In this document: piece after piece, positions 1 to 6,598 of the stretch
Layout: every line of letters starts with the position of its first letter
Numbering within the stretch: the stretch's first letter is position 1
Source of the DNA: Actinoplanes auranticolor
GTDB taxonomy: Bacteria > Actinomycetota > Actinomycetes > Mycobacteriales > Micromonosporaceae
Length of the DNA stretch: 64,000 nucleotides
NCBI RefSeq assembly: GCF_018332655.1
Contig: NZ_BOQL01000017.1
Location: 1 to 64,000, forward strand
Direction of reading: 5' to 3'
The notes under the pieces: model-generated
The model's input: only the letters and a program-made list of their open reading frames with translations
Databases searched by the model: none
What the model was told of the DNA's origin: nothing
Made by a program: the position numbers and the translations under genes

Positions 1-60
1 CCTTATTTACCAGGGTCTAAGAGGTGCAACTTGCATCCGGGACCGATCGATAGGAGTCAG

Positions 61-951
61 GTGAGCGCGGGTACGCAGGAGGAGTCGCCGACCAGCGGCC
101 CTACCGTGCTGCGCATCCTGCTCGGTGCCCAGCTGAGGCGGCTGCGCGAGGGCAAGGGCATCAGCCGGGAGGACGCGGGTTACGAGATCCGTGCCTCGGG
201 ATCCAAGATCAGCCGGATGGAGCTCGGCCGCGTCAGCTTCAAGGAGCGTGACGTCGCCGACCTGCTCAGCATGTACGGCGTCAAGAACGACGCCGAGCGG
301 GAGGCTCTGCTCAATCTGGCCCGCCAGGCCAACACTCCGGGCTGGTGGCACCACTACGGCGACATCCTGCCGCCCTGGTTCCAGTCGTACCTGGGGCTCG
401 AGGCCGCGGCGTCGCTGATCCGCACGTACGAGATCCAGTTCGTCCCCGGCCTGCTGCAGACGCCGGAGTACGCCCGGGCCGTCATCCTGCTCGGCCACGC
501 CGGCGCGAACGCCGACGAGATCGACCGCCGCGTCGAGCTCCGCCGCCAGCGCCAGCAGATCCTGCACCGGACCACACCGCCCCAGCTGTGGGCCGTGATC
601 GACGAGGCCGTGCTGCGCCGGCCCATCGGTGGCCCCGAGGTCATGCGGGCCCAGATCGAGGCGTTGATCGAGGCGGCCAAGAAGCCCAACATCCGGCTGC
701 AGATCATCCCGTTCCACGCCGGTGGGCACGCCGCCGCCGGTGGCCCGTTCGCCATCCTGCGCTTCCCGGAGCCGGAGCTGCCCGACGTGGTCTACGTCGA
801 GCAGCTCACGAGCGCCATCTATCTGGAAAAGCGTGACGACGTCGACCACTACGCGATCGCGATGGAACGCGTCTGCATCGATGCCGAGCCGCCGAGTCAC
901 ACCCAGGAGATCCTCGGCAAGTTGCTGCACGAGGTGGGCCGGATCAGCTGA
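61..951 (+). CDS. XRE-family helix-turn-helix regulator with DUF5753 domain
   Basis: Probable DNA-binding regulator of the XRE plus DUF5753 type that is strongly expanded in Streptomyces and Actinoplanes (WhiJ-like). About residues 25-80 form the helix-turn-helix (RLREGKGISREDAG, then GSKISRMELGRVSF); the rest (WWHHYGDILPPWFQSYLGLE, RTYEIQFVPGLLQTPEYARA) is the DUF5753 region, whose role is unclear. The frame stays open upstream to a TTG at 31, but GTG at 61 has AGGAG five bases before it and is preferred, giving 296 residues, the usual family length. It faces a DUF397 gene on the other strand; in this family the two are normally neighbours and are thought to work together, with DUF397 modulating the regulator. 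The palindromes at 1306-1349 are candidate binding sites. Confidence 0.93.
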   Translation: MSAGTQEESPTSGPTVLRILLGAQLRRLREGKGISREDAGYEIRASGSKISRMELGRVSFKERDVADLLSMYGVKNDAEREALLNLARQANTPGWWHHYGDILPPWFQSYLGLEAAASLIRTYEIQFVPGLLQTPEYARAVILLGHAGANADEIDRRVELRRQRQQILHRTTPPQLWAVIDEAVLRRPIGGPEVMRAQIEALIEAAKKPNIRLQIIPFHAGGHAAAGGPFAILRFPEPELPDVVYVEQLTSAIYLEKRDDVDHYAIAMERVCIDAEPPSHTQEILGKLLHEVGRIS

Positions 952-1000
952 CCCGCAGGGTCGGCGTGATCACTGTGGGTCAATCGCCCCCTGGGGTGAC

Positions 1001-1237
1001 TCACTGGAGCAGGTTGTCGAAGTCCCCGTCGCGGACGCCGCCCAGGAACGCCTCGATCTCCGCCGGGGTGTAGATCAGGGCCGCACCCTCCGGGTCGCGT
1101 GAGTTCCGCATGGCGACGCTGCCGTCCGGGAGTGCGGCGCACTCGACGCAGTTGCCGCTGGGGTTGCTCCGGCCGCTCTTCTGCCAGGTCACACCCTCCA
1201 GCTGCCCGGCGGGCATGCCGTTCACAATGCGCGTCAT
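1001..1237 (-). CDS. DUF397 domain small protein, partner of the XRE regulator
   Basis: A 78-residue protein with the DUF397 signature: WQKSGRSNPSGNCVECA, then VAMRNSRDPEGAALIYTPAEIEAFL, which is essentially the whole domain. An upstream in-frame start exists at 1288, but ATG at 1237 is preceded by GGGAGC at good distance and gives the normal domain length. The gene converges on the XRE-DUF5753 gene ending at 951, the standard arrangement for these pairs. Members of the family are accessory regulators in development and antibiotic control in Streptomyces; the molecular activity is not settled. Confidence 0.92.
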   Translation of the reverse strand: MTRIVNGMPAGQLEGVTWQKSGRSNPSGNCVECAALPDGSVAMRNSRDPEGAALIYTPAEIEAFLGGVRDGDFDNLLQ

Positions 1238-1305
1238 TACTTGCTCCCTAACGGTTTGACCGGTCCGGGGACCGGCTCTGTGTGTCACGCCGGCTACCTG
1301 CTGTG

Positions 1306-1323
1306 CAAATGCACGTGCATTTG
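1306..1323. promoter_or_regulatory. Perfect 18-bp palindrome, candidate operator
   Basis: CAAATGCACGTGCATTTG is its own reverse complement over all 18 bases. It lies in the divergent promoter region between the DUF397 gene (starts 1237, leftward) and the small gene at 1496 (rightward). A good candidate site for a dimeric regulator, most simply the XRE protein encoded at 61-951; that assignment is inference. Confidence 0.55.
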
Positions 1324-1333
1324 GCCTTGCGTT

Positions 1334-1349
1334 CTCACATGATTGTGAG
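1334..1349. promoter_or_regulatory. Second inverted repeat (CTCACA-N4-TGTGAG)
   Basis: CTCACATGATTGTGAG has perfect 6-base arms around TGAT. It begins 11 bases after the 18-bp palindrome and falls between a possible -35 (TTGCGT, 1327-1332) and a possible -10 (TGATAA, 1352-1357) for rightward transcription, where a bound protein would block the promoter. The promoter itself is weakly supported because its spacer is about 19 bases. Confidence 0.45.
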
Positions 1350-1495
1350 CATGATAACGCACGAGCCCCACAGAAGGTGGGTCACGGAGGGTGACATCTT
1401 TGAGTGACGGGTCGGTCGCGGAGAGACCTCCGCGGCTCCGGCACCGCGCGACGCGAGGCTCCCTGGCGGGGGCGTCCGAGCGGGAGGAAACGAGC

Positions 1496-1747
1496 ATGAC
1501 GGTCCCGAACGCCGGCCCGCAGCAGCCGGAGCCGGCCGACGCCGACGGCACGGACAACCGGCGCGGCAATCCGGCGCTGGTCTACCGGGACGAGCCGCTC
1601 ACCGGAGGCATGGAAGCGGCGTCGACCCGGGCCACCGCGTTGTCGCACCGCTTCGGCGGCGTCCGCCACCCCCTGACCCGCCCCGACAGGTTCCCCCCGG
1701 CCGAGCAGGACCCGAGCGACGGCGGTGATTCCGACGCGAGTCACTGA
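1496..1747 (+). CDS. Small hypothetical protein, 83 residues
   Basis: Unrecognised small hydrophilic protein, rich in Pro, Asp and Arg, with no membrane segment or signal peptide. Centre: NPALVYRDEPLTGGMEAAST. ATG at 1496 has GGGAGGAAACGAGC directly upstream, a strong ribosome binding site. In-frame starts at 1391 (GTG) and 1400 (TTG) are possible but weaker. Its 3' end overlaps the next gene by 23 bases, so the two are probably translated together. The context (next to an XRE/DUF397 pair) hints at regulation by that pair, nothing more. Confidence 0.6.
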   Translation: MTVPNAGPQQPEPADADGTDNRRGNPALVYRDEPLTGGMEAASTRATALSHRFGGVRHPLTRPDRFPPAEQDPSDGGDSDASH

Positions 1748-2096
1748 GCACGTCCACTGCGCGCGCCGGCGGCGCACGGGGACGGCACCCGGCCGCAAGG
1801 TCTGGGCCCTGGCCGCCCCGATCATCCGCAGTGGACGCATCCAGCTGAGCGTCCCGCGCTGGCCGGTGCACGTCTTCGCGGAGACCGACTACTGCTACGG
1901 CATCGGCCCGCTCACGCTGCGGGTCGACCGGGTCGAGTGGGGCAAGCCGATCCCGTACGAGGGCGACACCTGGCTCGAGGTCGAGGGCACGGTGATCGAC
2001 CGGGCCGGCCAGGAGGGTTCACGCCGTCAGGTGCTGGTCCGGGCCGGCCGGCTGCCGCACCCGCCACCGCGGAAGAGGACCCGCCTGCGGGCCTGA
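1725..2096 (+). CDS. Hypothetical protein, 123 residues
   Basis: Unrecognised protein. The N-terminal third is basic; the central part looks like a small beta-rich fold (IQLSVPRWPVHVFAETDYCY, then LRVDRVEWGKPI and WLEVEGTVIDRAG); the tail is very basic (PPPRKRTRLRA). GTG at 1725 lies inside the preceding gene, which suggests translational coupling; no strong ribosome binding site is visible. Its stop is followed by a run of hairpins that probably ends transcription. Function unknown. Confidence 0.6.
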   Translation: MIPTRVTEHVHCARRRRTGTAPGRKVWALAAPIIRSGRIQLSVPRWPVHVFAETDYCYGIGPLTLRVDRVEWGKPIPYEGDTWLEVEGTVIDRAGQEGSRRQVLVRAGRLPHPPPRKRTRLRA

Positions 2097-2110
2097 GAAT
2101 TTCATACTTG

Positions 2111-2156
2111 CGAGCGACACCGGCAGGTGTCGCTCGGAGCGCGCCGCAGGGCGCGC
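2111..2156 (+). terminator. Two tandem GC hairpins after the small gene pair
   Basis: First hairpin: CGAGCGACACC (2111-2121) pairs perfectly with GGTGTCGCTCG (2126-2136) around GGCA. Second: GCGCGCC (2139-2145) pairs with GGCGCGC (2150-2156). No T tract follows, so these may be a weak terminator or a 3'-end protecting structure ahead of the stronger one at 2166. Confidence 0.5.
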
Positions 2157-2165
2157 AGCCCGACT

Positions 2166-2217
2166 CCGGCCGGGCGGTCCGGTTCCCCCGTGCCGGATCG
2201 CTCGGCCGGGCCCTTTT
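2166..2217 (+). terminator. Rho-independent terminator
   Basis: A 17-bp stem (2166-2182 with 2193-2209; two G-U pairs, no mismatches) and a 10-base loop are followed by CCCTTTT. It closes the rightward transcript of the two small genes. The 186 bases from here to 2403 show no gene or clear signal. Confidence 0.75.
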
Positions 2218-2403
2218 GCTTCTGGAACACACCTGAAACCCAGCACAGATGCAAGGTCAAGAGCTGGATGTCGTGCCTGAGTGGGTGGTGCTGGACGTCG
2301 CTCCCGCCGACACCGGTCGCTGCGCTCCCTGCCGGCTGATTGCACGGCTGAGCTCGCTCGCTGCGCTCACCAACCCCGCTGTCGCTCCGGACGAACCACG
2401 GCT

Positions 2404-4017
2404 TCAGGCCGCGGACGCGCTGTCGCGGTAGGAGCGGTGGCGGGCGTCGCGCGGGCCTGTGGAGATGACGCGGTCGCGGCCGGCGTGCTTGGCCACGTAC
2501 AGGTTCCTGTCCGCCATGGACAGCAGGCTCGCCTGGGTGGCGGCCGGCGCGTCCCGGAGGCCGGCCACGCCGATGCTCACCGTCACGGGCAGGCCGCGGG
2601 TCAGCTCGGCCCAGTCGTAGTAGCTGACCGCCTCGCGGACACCGTCCAGCCGGTTGGTGGCCTCGGGCACGTCGGTGCCGGGCAGCACCATCAGGAACTC
2701 CTCGCCGCCCATCCGGGCCACAAAGCCGTCCGGCGACACCGCGGCCAGTTCCGTCTCCAGCAGCTTGGCCACCAGGACCAGGACCTGGTCGCCGACGTCA
2801 TGCGACAACTGGTCGTTGATCCGCTTGAAGTGGTCCAGGTCGACGATCGCCACGGTGAGCGGTCCGCCGGCCTCGATCAGGCCGGGCAGTTCCTCGTCCA
2901 GGTAACGCCGGTTGCGCAGCCCGGTCAGCGGGTCGCGGCGGGCCTGCTCACGGAACCGCTCGGCCTCCTGCCGCGCCTCGGTCGTCTCGAACATGGCCTG
3001 CCGGGTGCGGGCCTGGGCCTCCCGCTGCGAGGAGTGCAACGCGTTGTGGGCAGAGAAGAAGATCTTGTGTACGGCGAACGCCTCCGCGAACTCACCCCGC
3101 GCGGCGTGCAGCTCGGCCTGCTCCTGGTGCACCCGGACCAGCACGTCGCCGAGACCGCGCTCGACACAGAGGGTGCGGGACATGTCCAGGTTGACCTGCG
3201 CGCGGTCGGTGGCCCGCAGGAAACGCTGGGCGCGGGCCAGCGTCAGCATGTACTCGGCCAGCGCGTCCGCGTCCTCGTAGTTGCCGTCGTGGTGGCGCCG
3301 GACCGCCTCGCGCAGGGTTCGCTCGGCCGCCAGGTAGTTGCCGTTCTCGATCTCGATGACGCCGATGGTGTCGAGCACCGCGGGGTCGAGGGTGAACCCG
3401 TGCCGCTCGGCCACCTGCTGCAGCCGGCGCGCGACCTCCTGGGCCCGGCCGTTCTCGCCGGCCGCGTGCTCGGTGTACGCGTAGTTGTTGAGCATGCCCA
3501 TGAGCAGCCGGGGCAGGCCGAGATCGACCGCCAGCTCCTCGGTCTGCTGGTACCGCTGCCGGGCCGCGTCCATCGAGCCGGCCAGGCCGAGCGCGTCGGC
3601 CAGCTTGGCCCGGTGCCAGACCTGCATGTGCGGGGTGGCCTGCTCGTCGAGCAGCTCGACGGCGAGCACCGAGTGCTCCAGGCACTGGGCGGCGTCGCCC
3701 AGGTGCCGGTGGATGTTGGCCCAGACCAGGTGGGTGCGGGCCAGCACGATGGTGTCGGTGTGGTCGGTGGCCCACTGGTGGATCTTCCAGATCCGCCGGG
3801 CCGCCGCGGCCACTTCACCCTTACGCATTTCCATGTTGGCCTGGCAGAGCCGGGCCCGGAAGACGAGCCGCTCGTCGCCGAGGGCGAGAGCCTGCTCCTC
3901 GATCGCGACGGCGGTCGTGAGGGTGGCATCGGCGTCCCAGAGATACTGGTCCTCGATCTCGGTCAGGGCAGCCGACAGCCGTGTCGCTTCCTGCTTGCGT
4001 ACGTCCATCCAGCTCAC
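2404..4017 (-). CDS. Diguanylate cyclase with N-terminal TPR-like repeats
   Basis: Predicted soluble enzyme that makes cyclic di-GMP from two GTP. The C-terminal GGDEF domain (about residues 365-525) has the entry motif DPLTGLRNRRYLDEEL, DLDHFKRIND and the active-site variant GGEEF near residue 437. The RxxD product-inhibition site expected just before GGEEF is absent (VSPD instead), so feedback inhibition may be lost. The N-terminal 340 residues are helical TPR-like repeats, suggesting control by a protein partner or ligand. No membrane segment is seen. GTG at 4017 has GGAGG seven bases upstream; an ATG three codons later is an alternative. The gene stands alone, divergent from tetR. Confidence 0.93.
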   Translation of the reverse strand: MSWMDVRKQEATRLSAALTEIEDQYLWDADATLTTAVAIEEQALALGDERLVFRARLCQANMEMRKGEVAAAARRIWKIHQWATDHTDTIVLARTHLVWANIHRHLGDAAQCLEHSVLAVELLDEQATPHMQVWHRAKLADALGLAGSMDAARQRYQQTEELAVDLGLPRLLMGMLNNYAYTEHAAGENGRAQEVARRLQQVAERHGFTLDPAVLDTIGVIEIENGNYLAAERTLREAVRRHHDGNYEDADALAEYMLTLARAQRFLRATDRAQVNLDMSRTLCVERGLGDVLVRVHQEQAELHAARGEFAEAFAVHKIFFSAHNALHSSQREAQARTRQAMFETTEARQEAERFREQARRDPLTGLRNRRYLDEELPGLIEAGGPLTVAIVDLDHFKRINDQLSHDVGDQVLVLVAKLLETELAAVSPDGFVARMGGEEFLMVLPGTDVPEATNRLDGVREAVSYYDWAELTRGLPVTVSIGVAGLRDAPAATQASLLSMADRNLYVAKHAGRDRVISTGPRDARHRSYRDSASAA

Positions 4018-4190
4018 CCCTTCCCCTCCACGCGAATCATCGACACCACGGCCCCGGGTTGAAGAACAATGACCAACCTTTCAGGGGTACGGGACATCGC
4101 GCTCTGTCTCCAAAGGCTAGCCGTGAGTGACACCGGGTCCCAGCGTCCCAGACGTGATCCACCTCGCCGCCACCGCGGGTCACCCCGCCA

Positions 4191-4203
4191 TGTACGTCGT
4201 ACA
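4191..4203. promoter_or_regulatory. Candidate TetR operator, 13-bp palindrome
   Basis: TGTACGTCGTACA: perfect 6-base arms around a single T, ending eight bases before the tetR start at 4212. A copy matching 11 of 13 bases occurs at 4935-4947 in front of the efflux gene, which supports a shared operator for autoregulation and pump control. Confidence 0.6.
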
Positions 4204-4211
4204 GTTGCCGG

Positions 4212-4883
4212 ATGGCCAAGCGGAACGACACCACCCGGGGACGGCTGAGCCGCGACGCGATCGTCCTCAGCGCGGTCGCTCTGGCCGACGCCGAGGGCCT
4301 GGAGGCTGTCACCATCCGCCGGCTGGCGCAGGAGCACGGCGTCACGCCGATGGCCATGTACTGGCACTTCAGTGACAAGGACAGCCTGCTCGACGGTCTC
4401 GCCGAGCATCTGATCGAGGCCGTGCGGCTGCCCGAGCCGGGCGATGCACCGTGGCACGCCCAGCTCCGCGAGATCCTGCAGGCGTTCCTGGTGGCGATCC
4501 GACCGCATCCGGCGATCGCCGGTCTGGCGCTGCGGCGCATCCTGGCCGCCGAGTCCGGGCTGCGGATCGCCGAACGGGTCCTCGGGCTGCTCCGTGAAGC
4601 CGGTTTCGCGGCCACCCAGGCGGCCGAGGTCGGCACCTTCCTGATCTGCTCGGTCATCACGCTGGTCGGCGCGGACCCGGCGCCCGGCCCGGCGCATGCC
4701 GGTGAGGAGCGCGAGCAGGCCCTGCGGGACAAGCGGGCCCGGCTCGAGTCACTGTCACCGGCGCGTTATCCGAACGTCATCGCCGCCGCGCCCGCGCTGG
4801 TGGTCTGCCGCGATGAGGACGCCTACTTCGCCCTCAACCTCGACCTGCTCGTGCAGGGCGTACGCGGCCTCCAGCGCGGCTGA
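4212..4883 (+). CDS. TetR-family repressor of the adjacent MFS pump
   Basis: A 223-residue TetR/AcrR regulator. The helix-turn-helix lies at about residues 15-60 (LADAEGLEAVTIRRLAQEHG, then VTPMAMYWHFSDKDSLLDGL). The C-terminal ligand-binding half resembles the TetR_C_1 group (tetracycline-repressor-like). It is followed 117 bases later, on the same strand, by a DHA2-type efflux gene, the usual arrangement for a drug-responsive repressor and its target. A 13-bp palindrome lies in front of both genes. The natural ligand cannot be read from the sequence. Confidence 0.93.
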   Translation: MAKRNDTTRGRLSRDAIVLSAVALADAEGLEAVTIRRLAQEHGVTPMAMYWHFSDKDSLLDGLAEHLIEAVRLPEPGDAPWHAQLREILQAFLVAIRPHPAIAGLALRRILAAESGLRIAERVLGLLREAGFAATQAAEVGTFLICSVITLVGADPAPGPAHAGEEREQALRDKRARLESLSPARYPNVIAAAPALVVCRDEDAYFALNLDLLVQGVRGLQRG

Positions 4884-4924
4884 TCAGCGCGTCGTTCATC
4901 ACACCGAAGCACCCGAACCTCCGC

Positions 4925-4965
4925 TTGACGCGCCTATACGCCGTACATCTACGGTGTACATGTAC
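4925..4965 (+). promoter_or_regulatory. Promoter with overlapping TetR operator, upstream of the MFS gene
   Basis: A -35-like TTGACG (4925-4930) is followed by TATACGCCGTACA (4935-4947), close to the palindrome in front of tetR. A -10-like TACGGT lies at 4950-4955 (spacer 19, rather long), and a perfect 10-bp palindrome GTACATGTAC at 4956-4965. Bound repressor here would sit between the promoter boxes. Promoter boxes are by eye; the repeated palindrome is the stronger evidence. Confidence 0.55.
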
Positions 4966-5000
4966 GCCGCACAGGGCGGCGCTCGGTGGAGGTGGAACCG

Positions 5001-6428
5001 GTGCAACGCAATCCGTGGTCGACCCTGGCCGTCATCGCGGTCGCCCAGTTCATGGTCGTGCTCGACGTGACGATCGTGAACGTGGCGCTGCCGGACATCC
5101 AGCGGGATCTGGGCTTCTCGGCCTCCGGGCTGCAGTGGGTCGTCAGCGCGTACACCCTGCTCTTCGGGGGTTTTCTGCTCCTCGGCGGCCGCGCGGCCGA
5201 CCTGCTCGGCCGCCGCCGGGTCTTCATCGTCGGGATGGTGCTGTTCGGGTTGACCTCGCTGATCGCAGGTCTCGCGCAGAACCCCGAGCAGCTCGTGGTG
5301 ATGCGCGCGATCCAGGGCCTCAGCGGCGCGCTGCTGTCGCCGGCCGCGTTCGCCATCCTCACGGTGACGTTCAAGCAGGGCCGCGAGCGCAACATCGCGA
5401 TGGGTGTCTGGGGCGGGCTGGCCGGCCTCGGCGGCACGCTCGGGGTGATCGCCGGCGGGCTGCTGGTCGACTCGCTCAGCTGGCGCTGGGTGTTCCTGGT
5501 GAACGTGCCCATCGCGGTGGCGCTGGCCGCGATCGTTCCGCTCTTCGTCGGTGAATCGAAGGTCACCACGACGGGTACGCGCACCTTCGACGTGGCGGGT
5601 GCCCTGCTCAGCACGGCCGGCCTGCTGGCCATCGTGCTCGGCGTCATCCGGGCCGAGCCGCTGGGCTGGTCGTCCTTCCAGGTGATCGCGCTGCTGGCCG
5701 GGGGCCTGGCGCTGCTGGTCGCCTTCGTCCGGGTGGAGGCCCGGTCGGCGGCTCCGCTGGTGCCACTGAGCCTGTTCCGCTCGCGCGGCCTGACCACGTC
5801 GGTCGTGGCGCTGGCCCTCAACGGCGCGGCGTTCCTGGCGATGTTCTTCCTCACCGCGATCTTCCTGCAGCAGGTCCGCGGACTGACCGCGCTGGAGACC
5901 GGCCTGCAGTTCCTGCCGATGGGCGTCGCGGCGATCGCCAGCGCGGTGATCGCGTCGCAGCTGGTGACCCGCTTCGGCACCAAGCCGGTCCAGTTCGGCG
6001 GCGCGGCGCTCAGCGTGGTCGGCCTGCTGCTGCTCTCCGGCGCGGACGCCACCGGCTCGTACGCCCTGACGATCCTGCCCGGCCTGGTGCTGTTCGGGGT
6101 GGGCATCATCGCGGTGGGCACCCCGGCCTCGATCGCGGCCGTGGCCGATGTCTCGCACGACCACGCCGGTGCGGCGTCCGGGGTGGTGAACGCGGGCTAC
6201 CAGGTCGGCGGGGCCCTGGGCCTGGCCGCGATCACGACGCTGGCCACGTCCCACGTCGAGTCGCTGGTGACCGGCGGGACGGGCCAGCAGGATGCGCTGG
6301 TCGGCGGCTTCGAACGGGGTCTCATGATCGCGGCGCTCTTCGCGGCGGCGAACATCGTGATGGCGCTGGGAGCGCCCCGGCTGCGCCCGACCGCCGACCA
6401 GATGGCCGAGGCCACCGCCGCGGCTTGA
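5001..6428 (+). CDS. MFS drug efflux transporter, DHA2 (EmrB/QacA) family
   Basis: A 475-residue integral membrane protein of the 14-helix drug:proton antiporter group. Motifs: QFMVVLDVTIVNVALPDIQ in helix 1 (family motif D1), GGRAADLLGRRRVF (motif A, loop 2-3), and the motif-C-like GLGGTLGVIAGGLLVD. The frame is open from 4986, but GTG at 5001 has GGAGG (4988-4992) eight bases upstream and gives a normal N-terminus (MQRNPWSTLAVIAVAQ). It probably exports a small drug-like molecule under control of the TetR protein encoded just upstream. Substrate unknown. Confidence 0.93.
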   Translation: MQRNPWSTLAVIAVAQFMVVLDVTIVNVALPDIQRDLGFSASGLQWVVSAYTLLFGGFLLLGGRAADLLGRRRVFIVGMVLFGLTSLIAGLAQNPEQLVVMRAIQGLSGALLSPAAFAILTVTFKQGRERNIAMGVWGGLAGLGGTLGVIAGGLLVDSLSWRWVFLVNVPIAVALAAIVPLFVGESKVTTTGTRTFDVAGALLSTAGLLAIVLGVIRAEPLGWSSFQVIALLAGGLALLVAFVRVEARSAAPLVPLSLFRSRGLTTSVVALALNGAAFLAMFFLTAIFLQQVRGLTALETGLQFLPMGVAAIASAVIASQLVTRFGTKPVQFGGAALSVVGLLLLSGADATGSYALTILPGLVLFGVGIIAVGTPASIAAVADVSHDHAGAASGVVNAGYQVGGALGLAAITTLATSHVESLVTGGTGQQDALVGGFERGLMIAALFAAANIVMALGAPRLRPTADQMAEATAAA

Positions 6429-6506
6429 TCCAGGCCGGCAAGGCGAGCGGCGCCTCGGCCCGGCTCGGGCCGGCAAGGCGACAGCGGCGCCCGGGAGGGC
6501 CGGGTC

Positions 6507-6570
6507 GCCAGGACGAGCAGCGGCGCCTGGGAGGACCGGGGCCGCCAGGACGAGCAGCGGCGCCCGGGAG
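6507..6570. repeat. 27-bp direct repeat, two copies, in the convergent intergenic region
   Basis: Copies at 6507-6533 and 6544-6570 differ at one base, and a partial third copy (AGCGGCGCCCGGGAG) is at 6483-6497. Each copy contains the left arm of the terminator hairpin that follows, so they look like duplicated terminator half-sites. Confidence 0.75.
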
Positions 6571-6588
6571 ATCTGGGCGCCGCTGCTC
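6552..6588. terminator. Bidirectional terminator between convergent efflux genes
   Basis: GAGCAGCGGCGCCC (6552-6565) pairs perfectly, 14 of 14, with GGGCGCCGCTGCTC (6575-6588) around a nine-base loop. It lies between the rightward MFS gene (ends 6428) and the leftward MFS gene (ends 6599). The T tract is poor on both sides. Confidence 0.7.
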
Positions 6589-6598
6589 ATTACATCGC

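Noticed and set aside
2281..4062. Long + strand open frame opposite the GGDEF gene
   Set aside because: No motif; the opposite strand encodes an intact GGDEF domain.
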